From: CAZEER01 sp964511215
Lineage (GTDB): Bacteria; Fidelibacterota; Marinisomatia; Marinisomatales; UBA1611
Length of the DNA stretch: 34,593 nucleotides
Direction of reading: 5' to 3'
NCBI GenBank assembly: GCA_964511215.1
Contig: CAZEER010000020.1
Coordinates: forward strand, 1 to 34,593
In this document: positions 1-9,500 of the stretch, piece after piece
Layout of the letters: each line of letters opens with the position of its first letter
How positions within the stretch are numbered: the stretch's first letter is position 1
Program-made: the position numbers and the translations under genes
Notes under the pieces: generated by a model
What the model saw: only the letters and a program-made list of their open reading frames with translations
What the model was told of the DNA's origin: nothing
Databases searched by the model: none

Positions 1-93
1 CTGAAACATGAATATACAACAGACGGAGTCCATTTAAATAAAGAAGGATATGAGTTAATGTCAAGTTTGGTATATGAAATATTAAAAAAATAG
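1..93 (+). CDS. SGNH/GDSL-type hydrolase, C-terminal end (partial)
   Basis: The window opens inside a reading frame of 30 codons that ends with TAG at 91-93. The residues DGVHLNKEGYELM match the last conserved block of SGNH/GDSL hydrolases, D-G-x-H-L-N-x-x-G-Y, in which the Asp and His belong to the catalytic triad. Only this tail is visible, so the substrate cannot be read. Enzymes of this family next to glycan genes are often carbohydrate O-acetylesterases. The next gene begins 39 bases downstream on the same strand, consistent with a shared glycan-use cassette. The family call rests on one motif. Confidence 0.6.
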   Translation: MKHEYTTDGVHLNKEGYELMSSLVYEILKK

Positions 94-132
94 ATTAAAC
101 ACATTTAATTTCACTATATCTCAGGAGCAAAT

Positions 133-1218
133 ATGTTCTATAACCATAGTTTTCTTTTTTCTATCATACTTTTATCTTGCTTATCTGGGCAGGGGTTTTG
201 GGGGAATGAATTTCCCGAAGAAAAAATACCGTATAAACCTAGAAATTATGTGTGTTACAAAACAGAATCCCCCATCTTGATTGATGGAAAACCGAATGAA
301 CCCATTTGGGCGAAAGTCAATTGGACAGAATCATTTGTAGATATTGAGGGTAGTCTGAAACCTGATCCTTTTTATAATACGAAAGCAAAAATGCTCTGGG
401 ACGAAAATTATTTTTATTTTTATGCGTATATGGAAGATCCTCATGTTTGGGCAACCATTACGGCTCGTGATGATGTTGTGTATAAAGATAATGATTTTGA
501 AATTTTTCTAGATCCGGATGGTGATACGCATAATTACTACGAATTGGAGGTAAATGCTTTTGGCACGGAATGGGACCTGATTTTATTGAAAACATATCAT
601 GATGATCCTGCTCCAGCATTAGACTCCTGGGATATTCCAGGTCTCATAACCAAAGTCCATGTAGATGGTACCTTGAATGACCCAAGCGATAGAGATAAAG
701 GGTGGGGTCTAGAGATTGCTATCCCGTGGAAATCACTAGTTGGTAATTTTCGGTCAAAGACTCCTCCAAAAGATGGGGAACAGTGGAAGGTAAATTTTTC
801 AAGAGTTCATTGGGATGTTGAGATCAATGATAATAAATATGTAAAAACTGATAATCCGGAGTTTAATTGGGTTTGGTCCCCACAGGGTCTTATCTATATG
901 CATATGCCTGAGCTATGGGGCCTTGTACAGTTTACAGAAAAAGCACCAGGAAAAGAAAAAATACAATTTAATAAAAGTGAGATTGATCTAATAAAACGAG
1001 CTATGCGAAAATTATATTATCGCCAGAGAAATTACTTTTTTTATAAAAATCGCTATACTGCTTCTTTAAAAGAACTAAATCTCTTAGAAAAACCAGTAGA
1101 AGGAGTCCCATGGCCACCGCAGATTGTTGTTACACCTTCAGGGTGGGAGGCTTCTCTAGTTTGGAAAGAAGGAAAAATTATTATACGCAAGGATGGAAAG
1201 GTTTGGGCTCAAAAATAG
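133..1218 (+). CDS. Secreted CBM9-like carbohydrate-binding domain protein
   Basis: A 361-residue protein with an N-terminal hydrophobic signal. A Cys at residue 16 (ILLSC) leaves open a lipoprotein form. Residues of about 45-270 look like a family 9 carbohydrate-binding (CBM9-like) beta-sandwich. They start with the typical IDGKPNEPIWAKV opening, followed by an aromatic strand (ENYFYFYAYMEDP) and a DNDFEIFLDPDGD block, as in CBM9-like domains of FCB bacteria. The last 75 residues (KLYYRQRNYFFYKNRYTASL) differ and resemble the helix-plus-YTASLxxL segment of secreted pilin-like proteins. AGGAG at 123-127, five bases before the ATG, supports the start. Lying between a hydrolase tail and a symporter/mannosidase pair, it probably binds glycan at the surface. 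No catalytic residues were recognised. Confidence 0.75.
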   Translation: MFYNHSFLFSIILLSCLSGQGFWGNEFPEEKIPYKPRNYVCYKTESPILIDGKPNEPIWAKVNWTESFVDIEGSLKPDPFYNTKAKMLWDENYFYFYAYMEDPHVWATITARDDVVYKDNDFEIFLDPDGDTHNYYELEVNAFGTEWDLILLKTYHDDPAPALDSWDIPGLITKVHVDGTLNDPSDRDKGWGLEIAIPWKSLVGNFRSKTPPKDGEQWKVNFSRVHWDVEINDNKYVKTDNPEFNWVWSPQGLIYMHMPELWGLVQFTEKAPGKEKIQFNKSEIDLIKRAMRKLYYRQRNYFFYKNRYTASLKELNLLEKPVEGVPWPPQIVVTPSGWEASLVWKEGKIIIRKDGKVWAQK

Positions 1219-1443
1219 CCAGTGTGTTAAAAATCTATATCTTGGGCGCACATTTTGGTATATTCCAATTTATCTAATGGAGCAATACTGGTATTATACC
1301 TTGGGAACCTATTCTATTTAGTATTAAATCAATATATATGTTTTTACTTTTGTCGTTACTTTCAAACACTCTGATCCTTATCAACTTATTTAATATATAA
1401 TATTTTCAGAAAGAGATCTTTTGTATTATTTAAAAGTGAAGAT

Positions 1444-3510
1444 ATGAATTTTTTAGACTGGCTTATTGTATTTGTTGTCTTTGCCGGTATGATATTTTCT
1501 GTAAACCTTTCTAGAGGGTTGATGAAAAGTGTTACGGACTTTCTATCTGCAGGTAGAACGGCTGGAAGATATCTATTATCTATCTCAAGTGGCATAGCAG
1601 GACTAGGAGCTATTTCTATTGTGATGTTTCTGGAAATGGGATATGTAGCAGGGTTTAGTCTTGCCTGGTGGGGACTTAGTCAGGGAATTATTATACTAAT
1701 GTTGACAATGTCTGGATGGGTAATCTATCGTTTTCGTTCTACCAGATGTCTAACTCTAGCTCAATTTTTTGAAAAACGTTACAGCCGGAAATTTCGTATT
1801 TTCACAGGTATTGTTGCTTTTATCGCGGGTATAATCAATTTTGGAATATTCCCCGCAGTAGGAGCTCAGTTTTTTATTAGTTTTTGTGGTTTCCCAGAGT
1901 CAGTAATGGGGGTCCCTGTTTATCCGGTGATAATGATACTGCTTCTAAGTATCTCACTATATTTTGTTTATACAGGTGGACAAATAGCTGTGATTATTGC
2001 TGATTTTTTTCAAGGTATTTTTACTACAATTGTTCTGGTTGTTGTCGCTTTATATTTATTTTTTGGTATTGGCTGGGATCAGGTAACACACTCTCTGGAG
2101 CAAACGCCAATAAAACTTGCAAATCAAGAAATTGAAGCACTGGAATTAGAGGAATCTTTTCTATCACTATCCGATGAAGATCAGCAAAAAGAAAGGTATA
2201 CGATCAAAGAAAAATATAATAATTCATCCAGAATTAATCCTTTTAAGACAAGCCACGTTGAGGACTTTAATTTTTGGTATTTTTTAATTGGGATCATTGG
2301 GATTATGTATGGTACTATGAGTTGGCAGGGCAGCCAGGCATATAACTCTTCAGCAAAAAGTGCGCATGAAGCAAAAATGGGTTCAGTGCTGGCTGGTTTT
2401 CGAGGGCTACCGCAGGGTCTATTCTTCCTCCTTGTACCAGTCTTACTGTATGTGTACATGAACCATCATGACTATGAACAGATAGCCAATGCAGTAAACC
2501 TTTCTCTAGAGCAGTTGAATTCAGATACTCTACGTTCCCAGATGCGAGGTCCAATAATATTATCAATTGTATTACCCACAGGATTATTAGGTGCCTTCGC
2601 GGCTCTAATGCTTGCTGCATTTGTTAGTACCCATGATACCTATTTACATTCTTGGGGAACGATTCTGATACAGGATGTGATAATGCCATTCCGTTCGAAA
2701 CCATTTGACAAAGAAACACATCTTAAAGTGTTAAGAATCGCTATTCTAGGTGTCGCTATTTTTATTTTTTTATTTAGTCTTTTATTCCAGCAAAATCAGA
2801 AGATTGCTCTATTTTTTGCAATCACTGCAGCAATATTTGCTGGAGGATCTGGCGCTGTCATTATTGGAGGCTTGTACTGGAAGCGAGGTACAACGACTGC
2901 AGCGTGGACGGCGATGATTGTTGGTGCGGTTATCAGTGTTTCCGGTGTACTTGTAAAACAAATTTCAGCTGACTGGTTAGCAGATTTAACTTCCCTCATG
3001 TATCTAAAAGAGGCTCTGATTTACATACGAAATATCAATGGGCAGGAGTATTGGGCGATCAGTATGGGTGTATCTGCCATATCTTATGTTTCAGTTTCCT
3101 TGGTGGGTAAATCAGAATCATTCAATATGGATAAGTTGTTATACCGTGGTGAATATAAGATTGAAGGAGAATCAAAAATAGTCAACCAAGATACTCAAAT
3201 CGGATGGAAAATTTTTCTCATGGGAAAAGAATTCACAAAAACAGACAAAATTATATATATACTTAATTATACGTGGACAGGTGTGTGGACAATTGTGTTT
3301 ATAGTAGGTACTGTATACAACCTTTCCAATGATGTAAATAATATTTCCTGGATGAATTTTTGGAAGAATTATCTTTACATCCACATAGTGGTATCTTTAA
3401 TAATAATTGTCTGGTTTACTGTAGGTGGATTACGAGATTTAAAAGTGATGATTGCAAAATTAAAAACTGATCACAGAGACCATCAGGATGATGGCTGGGT
3501 GTCAACGTAG
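1444..3510 (+). CDS. Sodium:solute symporter (SSS family), probably for a sugar or mannoside product
   Basis: A 688-residue integral membrane protein with about 14-15 hydrophobic segments. It shows the SSS pattern: a short first helix (LDWLIVFVVFAGMIF), the DFLSAGRTAG loop typical of the family, and the helix region YTGGQIAVIIADFFQG. It uses a sodium gradient to import a small solute; the solute is not readable from sequence. It is longer than the usual 500-550 residues, because of an acidic soluble loop at about 220-270 and two extra C-terminal helices (about 605-675). The ATG at 1444 has only a weak ribosome site. The 225-base upstream gap has no clear terminator and suggests its own promoter. 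It ends 10 bases before the alpha-mannosidase, so import of a mannose-containing glycan is likely (inference). Confidence 0.85.
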   Translation: MNFLDWLIVFVVFAGMIFSVNLSRGLMKSVTDFLSAGRTAGRYLLSISSGIAGLGAISIVMFLEMGYVAGFSLAWWGLSQGIIILMLTMSGWVIYRFRSTRCLTLAQFFEKRYSRKFRIFTGIVAFIAGIINFGIFPAVGAQFFISFCGFPESVMGVPVYPVIMILLLSISLYFVYTGGQIAVIIADFFQGIFTTIVLVVVALYLFFGIGWDQVTHSLEQTPIKLANQEIEALELEESFLSLSDEDQQKERYTIKEKYNNSSRINPFKTSHVEDFNFWYFLIGIIGIMYGTMSWQGSQAYNSSAKSAHEAKMGSVLAGFRGLPQGLFFLLVPVLLYVYMNHHDYEQIANAVNLSLEQLNSDTLRSQMRGPIILSIVLPTGLLGAFAALMLAAFVSTHDTYLHSWGTILIQDVIMPFRSKPFDKETHLKVLRIAILGVAIFIFLFSLLFQQNQKIALFFAITAAIFAGGSGAVIIGGLYWKRGTTTAAWTAMIVGAVISVSGVLVKQISADWLADLTSLMYLKEALIYIRNINGQEYWAISMGVSAISYVSVSLVGKSESFNMDKLLYRGEYKIEGESKIVNQDTQIGWKIFLMGKEFTKTDKIIYILNYTWTGVWTIVFIVGTVYNLSNDVNNISWMNFWKNYLYIHIVVSLIIIVWFTVGGLRDLKVMIAKLKTDHRDHQDDGWVST

Positions 3511-3520
3511 ATAGTATATA

Positions 3521-6418
3521 ATGAATAAGAAAGAAACTGAAGTTATCCTTCAGAGAATTGAAAAATGGTACAAGCATTTACCGTCGTTATTAGTCTTTGA
3601 TAAACAGACTTTTAAAGCGGAATATGGTTGGTCTAAAGATCCCACTCCATTCAATGATAGGCTAAATCTAAATTACAAACCTATCTCAGAGGGTGACCAG
3701 TGGGGAGGAAAATGGGAAAGTGCATGGTTCCGTTTAAGGGGTAATATACCAGCTCATTGGAAGGGTGCACCAGTAGTCGCAGAGTTGGATTTTTCGGGTG
3801 AAGGACTTGTTTTTGATAATGATGGGGTAGCACTGCAGGGTATCACCAATGGTTCTATATGGGATCCAAACTTTGCAAGAACAAGAGTATCGCTTCTTAC
3901 CCCATGTGATGGAAGTGAAAAAATTGAGATATGGGTTGAAGCAGCTGCAAATTCACTATTCGGTGTATTCACAGATCCTGACCCAGAAGAAGAAAGTCCC
4001 ACTAGGCACGGCTGGTTTGATGCGAAAGTAGAGTCCATGAAATTTGGCATATTTGATATAAAACTATGGCATTTATACTTAGACGTAAGAATTTTATCAG
4101 GTCTCATAAAAAGATTAGATGAAAATTCAATAAGACGTGCAAGAGCAATTCAGGCCTTAAATAATAGTATTAATGCATTCTCTGATAATCAGAAAAACGC
4201 AGATAAAGCACGGACATGCCTCCAAGATGAGTTGGCAAAACAGGCATCTGCATCTGACCTAACTGTTTCTGCAGTTGGGCACGCACATATTGATACTGGG
4301 TGGCTTTGGCCTGTTAGGGAAACAGTACGCAAATGCGCCAGAACATTTGCAACGCAGTTAAACATAATTGGCTCTTATCCAAAATATATTTTTGGTGCAT
4401 CCCAACCCCAACACTATCAGTTTATGAAAGACCACTATCCTGAATTATATGGGCGTATAAAAGAAGCTGTTGCAAACGGAAACTGGGAGTGTCAGGGTGG
4501 CATGTGGGTAGAAGCAGACTGCAACCTGATAAATGGTGAATCAATGGTACGCCAATTATTGCATGGTAAAAATTTTTTTAAAGATGAGTTTGATGTAGAA
4601 GTTGACAATCTCTGGCTTCCAGATGTATTTGGTTATTCAGCGGCAATGCCACAGATACTTAAAAAAGCGGGTGTAAATTATTTTCTTACACAAAAGTTAT
4701 CGTGGAGTCAGTTTAATGAATTTCCCCATCATACGTTTAACTGGAGGGGNNNNNNNNNNNNNNNNNNNNNNNNNNNNNNNNNNNNNNNNNNNNNNNNNNN
4801 NNNNNNNNNNNNNNNNNNNNNNNNNNNNNNNNNNNNNNNNNNNNNNNNNCACAAAGATAAACTAGAGACTTGGGTTGGTGAGCTATATCTAGAGCTCCAT
4901 CGTGGTACACTTACAACACACGGCCTAGTTAAAAAACAAAATAGAAAACTGGAGTGGAAGCTTCGTACGGTTGAGATGCTTTGGTCTTGCCTGCCTGTGG
5001 AGAATTATCCATCTGAAGAATTAGATACCCTCTGGAAAAAATTAATGATTAATCAGTTTCATGATATTATACCAGGATCAAGTATTAATCTGGTCTATCA
5101 AACCACCCATAAAGAATATGAAGAAATACACAAAGGCTGCGATAAACTGATTGAGAGTTCATCGAATCTTCTTTTTGAAAAAGATCCAGATTCCTTTGTC
5201 TTAGTGAATACGCTTTCCTATCAATGGGAAGGAATGGTGAAGTTACCAGAGTCACTAAGTGGCTACTCTTTCCAAGATGGTGATGGTAATACTTTAAAGT
5301 TGCAGAAAACAGATGCTGGCGTTTTGGCTTTTGTCTCACTTGATCCATTATCTTTTTCTACTTTTTCCAAAATGGATAGCAATCAGATGGAAATTAATAA
5401 TGGCAATGATCATGTTTTAGAAAACGATTTGATTCGTTACGAGTTTGATAGTAATGGACAGATGATCTCTGCCTACGATAAAGAAATGGGGAAGGAGGTT
5501 TTATCACAACCGGGTAATGTATTGTCTCTCTATGAAGACCGGCCCAATAATTGGGATGCCTGGGACGTAGACTTTTTTTATAGAGATGCTCTAATAGAAA
5601 CTGCAAAGATGGTTGAATCCAAGCCAGGATCTAGTGGCGATGTAGTTAAACAACTTGAATTAAGTTTTAAAATTGGTTGCTCTACAATTATTCAGACAGT
5701 TTCACTAAGATATAACTCCAAAAGAATTGATTTTTCGACTGAGGTAGACTGGCATGAAAAGCATAAAATGCTGCGTGTTCATTTTCCTGTTAATGTTATG
5801 GCAGAACAGGCAGCCTTTGACATCCAGTATGGTTATGTAAAGCGAAATACTCACAGGAACACCAGCTGGGACAAGGCTAAGTTCGAGGTTGTGGGGCATA
5901 AATATGCAGACCTCTCAGATCATGACTATGGTGTGGCTCTGTTAAACGATTGTAAGTATGGTTATATGGTGCATGACAATCTCCTTGATTTAAACTTGCT
6001 ACGTTCTCCAAGCAACCCTGATCCTGACGCTGATATAGGAGAGCATTTCTTTACCTATAGTTTTTTTCCTCATCAAAATGATCTTATTCGTTCAGAAACC
6101 ATTAGGGAGTCGTCCTGTTTAAACCAAGAGCCACTGATTATTGAATGTGCAAAATCGACTGAAGATATACCAGTGAAAATATCTGGAAACGGACTAGAAT
6201 TATCGGTTCTAAAAAAAGCAGAAAAAGAAGATTGTTTAATCGTTAGAATTGTTGAAACCCACGGTAGGAAATCTAAAGGATCGCTGATATTAAATGGATT
6301 AGTGACCGAGTGCAATCTTATGGAATGGGATAATCTATTCTCATCAATAAAAGTAAATGGAGAAATGCCGCTGAGCCTATCACCCTTTGAAATAAAAACA
6401 TACAAAATTAACTTTTAA
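3521..6418 (+). CDS. Alpha-mannosidase, glycoside hydrolase family 38 (interrupted by assembly gap)
   Basis: This enzyme hydrolyses terminal alpha-mannose residues with retention, using one divalent metal ion. The GH38 metal-site motif GHAHIDTGWLWP is present, with His256 and Asp258 as expected ligands. The nucleophile Asp is Asp368 in LPDVFGYS. The later metal His lies in NQFHDIIPGSS, at residue 514 counting the gap as 34 residues. The C-terminal beta-sandwich runs to about residue 965. No signal peptide is visible, so it is probably cytoplasmic and acts on sugars imported by the symporter just upstream. The layout matches the MAN2C1-like branch (FPHHTFNW, then WVGELYLELHRGT). The 100-N run after NWRG removes the stretch that normally carries the Gly/Asp-rich GDGGGGP loop. 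The frame is kept across the gap only by the placeholder length. Confidence 0.93.
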   Translation: MNKKETEVILQRIEKWYKHLPSLLVFDKQTFKAEYGWSKDPTPFNDRLNLNYKPISEGDQWGGKWESAWFRLRGNIPAHWKGAPVVAELDFSGEGLVFDNDGVALQGITNGSIWDPNFARTRVSLLTPCDGSEKIEIWVEAAANSLFGVFTDPDPEEESPTRHGWFDAKVESMKFGIFDIKLWHLYLDVRILSGLIKRLDENSIRRARAIQALNNSINAFSDNQKNADKARTCLQDELAKQASASDLTVSAVGHAHIDTGWLWPVRETVRKCARTFATQLNIIGSYPKYIFGASQPQHYQFMKDHYPELYGRIKEAVANGNWECQGGMWVEADCNLINGESMVRQLLHGKNFFKDEFDVEVDNLWLPDVFGYSAAMPQILKKAGVNYFLTQKLSWSQFNEFPHHTFNWRXXXXXXXXXXXXXXXXXXXXXXXXXXXXXXXXXXHKDKLETWVGELYLELHRGTLTTHGLVKKQNRKLEWKLRTVEMLWSCLPVENYPSEELDTLWKKLMINQFHDIIPGSSINLVYQTTHKEYEEIHKGCDKLIESSSNLLFEKDPDSFVLVNTLSYQWEGMVKLPESLSGYSFQDGDGNTLKLQKTDAGVLAFVSLDPLSFSTFSKMDSNQMEINNGNDHVLENDLIRYEFDSNGQMISAYDKEMGKEVLSQPGNVLSLYEDRPNNWDAWDVDFFYRDALIETAKMVESKPGSSGDVVKQLELSFKIGCSTIIQTVSLRYNSKRIDFSTEVDWHEKHKMLRVHFPVNVMAEQAAFDIQYGYVKRNTHRNTSWDKAKFEVVGHKYADLSDHDYGVALLNDCKYGYMVHDNLLDLNLLRSPSNPDPDADIGEHFFTYSFFPHQNDLIRSETIRESSCLNQEPLIIECAKSTEDIPVKISGNGLELSVLKKAEKEDCLIVRIVETHGRKSKGSLILNGLVTECNLMEWDNLFSSIKVNGEMPLSLSPFEIKTYKINF
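4750..4849. other. Assembly gap, 100 N
   Basis: Exactly 100 unknown bases lie inside the GH38 gene. A round 100 is a usual placeholder for a gap of unknown size. By comparison with the MAN2C1-like branch as remembered, about 100 residues belong here rather than the 33-34 implied, so roughly 300 bases are probably missing. Coordinates downstream of this point are therefore scaffold coordinates only. Confidence 0.97.
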
Positions 6419-6425
6419 TTTGATT

Positions 6426-6441
6426 TGTGTGCACAGTCACA
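6426..6441. promoter_or_regulatory. CRP-like palindrome
   Basis: The core reads TGTGT-GCACAG-TCACA. It differs at one base from the CRP-family form TGTGA-N6-TCACA, and AT-rich flanks lie on both sides. A further outer inverted repeat, TTTGATT (6419-6425) and AATCAAA (6444-6450), encloses it. It lies 8 bases after the mannosidase stop and 114 bases before the ATG of the giant surface protein, a suitable place for an activator site. An adenylate cyclase is encoded in this window. Binding by a CRP homologue is inference. Confidence 0.35.
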
Positions 6442-6544
6442 TTAATCAAAAACTAAAACCTTATGCTTTGTAGTATTATTGAAGATTTTTTATTATACAC
6501 TATAATAATTTTATCTTTTTCATTCTTTTCCAACAAAAATTCGT

Positions 6545-6548
6545 GGAG
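6545..6548 (+). promoter_or_regulatory. Ribosome binding site that decides the start of the giant surface protein
   Basis: GGAG lies six bases before the ATG at 6555. The in-frame GTG at 6543 overlaps this site and would add only four residues ahead of the signal peptide, so the ATG at 6555 is preferred. Confidence 0.6.
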
Positions 6549-6554
6549 CTAGCT

Positions 6555-9500
6555 ATGAATCGTATTTCTTATTTTTACTCATTACTTATAATTTCTTTTT
6601 TGATTGGGTCTAACCCGCTTGAAAAAAATATTGAGATTGTTAATAATATGGATCCAGATATTTCTGCTCAAATGCAAAAACCGGGGCCCGATCCATCAAT
6701 GGAGAGACCAAAAATTGAGGTGCAGAAAAAAGTTGATTCAATAAAAGAAAAAGCTGCAAAACTAAGCCACGATATGGGTTCAAAGATTAAGGTCGCTAAA
6801 AAATTAGTTGCAAAACAACCCAAAAGAAAATTGTCAAATACTAATAAGTCAATTTTTAATCCTGAAGCTTTAAATCTAAAGATGAAAAAAAATGTAACAG
6901 GCATGAGCCCTGATAAAGTTTTAACTGCCAGAAATAGGCAGCCAGAAATAAAAATTAAAGAGCGAAAAGCCTCTGTTGAAAATTTTCAGGAAAAATATTT
7001 TAATAATCTAAATATCCTTCCACAGAATAAACTTTCTAGTAAGAGATACGAAATCAAGAGCCCTTTCCAGTCTAAAATAAGAGAGGAAGATAGAATCAAC
7101 CTTATCCCGTCAAAAACTTTTGATATTCTTGCGGGGGGGGTTCCTCTTGAGGAAATAAATAATAATTTGGATAATCAAAAGATTGTAGTTGTAGATCACA
7201 ATCTATCCCGGAATAGGACCGTAGCCAGAGTGGCAATCCTTCAATCTAGTAACAATCAAGAGACCGTCGCTGCTATGGCTAATGCGCTAATAGCAAATGA
7301 CTATGAAGCTGTACCTGTAAGCCCCGAAGATCTTGATGAGTTAGAAGAGGCTCTTTATTTTGATGCTTTTGTTATTGGAGGTAGTGGGTACACGAATGAT
7401 GAGCTTATATGGGCCGAGGTATATGAAGTGATCCACGCTTGCGTTAACGAATATGGACGTGGTCTTGTGCACACTGGATGGGGGATGTATTCGATACACC
7501 AGGGCAGCGATAGTTATGGTTTTTTAGCTGATATGTTGCCCCTGAACCCGGAATATAATTTTCTTAGTGGTGAAAATAATAGATTAACGGAAATAGATGT
7601 TGATTCACCTTTGATGGATGGTGTAACGAATTCTTATGGCGCTTTTGCTGAGTATAGTACTTCAGGAATAAGAGAAGGTGCGGAAGCCCATGCCTGGTAT
7701 TCTAATGGATATGAGGCAGTGGTTAGTTGGTCCTATGGATTGGGGCATGTGGTGAACCTGGGTCATATTTATATGGCTGCGTGGTCATATCAAGAAGACT
7801 ATCTTGTTGTAGATACATCTTTTTTTAGTCTCTTAAAAAATTCTATCAACTGGTCCGCTGGTGTGGTCGATGACGACGACGATGACGATACAGGGAATAT
7901 CTCGGGTATTATTGTAGACCAGAATGGTAATGTTGTTGATAGTGCTTTTGCATATTTTTGGTCGGTAGAGCATGATAGTACTTTTGGTGTCGAGGTCAAT
8001 GAACAGGGTGAATTTTCTGTGGATCTAATCGTAGGCCCCTGGAGTGTATATGGCATCAGTAACGATTCGACACAGTGGTGGGACTTTTCCGATGAAGGAG
8101 TACACTTTGTAGCACCTGGATCAGATAATTTTGTAGAATTAGTTTTGACTTCAATGGATGAATACGCGATGCTATTGCCATGGGTCTCGGAGATAGATCC
8201 TGAAGGTTATCCTTACAATACTCCGATGGCTTATGTGAATATTGAGAATAGTGTCGGGGAAATAGTCTTTGATGGATATACAAATGTATTTGGCTATAAC
8301 AATGCACCAGTCCTTCCGGGTGATGAATATCTCATACGCGTAGAAAGTCATTTGGGCTACGATGAGCGATATGTAACGGTAGATGCAGACTCCGCAGGAT
8401 TCTTGCATTTTGAATTTTTTGAATTCCAGAATGATCAAGATGATGAAATAACAGGCTACGAATATTATTACACTAATGTTGGTGATTTGTACGCACAGCA
8501 TGAATCTGTATTATCATCTTTTGGGAATGACTGTCCTGATTGCCATGGTAACCTAGACCAAATGTTGCCTGATGATTATGTAAATCTTGCATCACAGGAA
8601 GACTTTAATGCCTGGCAATCTCAGTATGGATTTGGTGCGTTTTATTTTCAGTTTATGGATGTTAACTCCAACGATATGTATGATACCGGAGAGCCCTATG
8701 CTGTATCTTGTGAGGGCGCCTCTGATTCGACAGATGCTACAAATATGACTGTAGCTTACAGCGGAGACGTTTATTGGATTTATTTTACAAATTTCTGGTG
8801 TGAGGCATACGATCTGCAATTTTTTGAGGGGGGTGAATGTGTTGATGAGGAAAGTGGATTTGCATATTTAGGTGAATTTAATGGGCACCATTACTATTCC
8901 TCTATGGACAGCGTAAACTGGTATGATGGTTTGTATTTTACAGATACCGTTGACGTTGGTGAAGAAGCACAGATCTATATGGCTACAATATCATCGCAGG
9001 AAGAAAATGACTTTATTCATAATGCAATGGATTCTGTTAATAATCCATCTGTTGGTTCCTGGATAGGATTTACAGATGAAATGGAAGAAGGAAACTGGCA
9101 GTGGGTCAATGGTGAGGAGGTTATTTATACAAACTGGTCTGAAGGAGAACCGGGGAATGATAATGGCATGGAACACTACGCAGAAATTATGCCAAATGGT
9201 GCCTGGAATGACCTTTCATATGAATGGGAGCTTCGTTTTATTGTTGAGCTTGAATTAGACGATTTTGATGGTGGTGTTGTACTAAATGAATTTCTTGCTT
9301 CCAGTGAAAATTGTTGTGGTGCTGACATATTTGGCAGTGCTGAAGATTTCGTAGAATTATATAATAATGGTTCTGAGTGGGTCAGTATAGAAGGCTGGGG
9401 ATTTAGTGATGAATCTGGTGCAGTTACAACTGTTGCACCCGATACAGGAATTTACCCTGGAGAGCATCTTGTTGTTTGGTATACTGGTGATGCGAATGGT

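Noticed and set aside
1286..1304. Short palindrome GGTA-TTA-TACC before the symporter gene
   Set aside because: Four-base arms in an AT-rich spacer are expected by chance, and no promoter elements could be matched with it.
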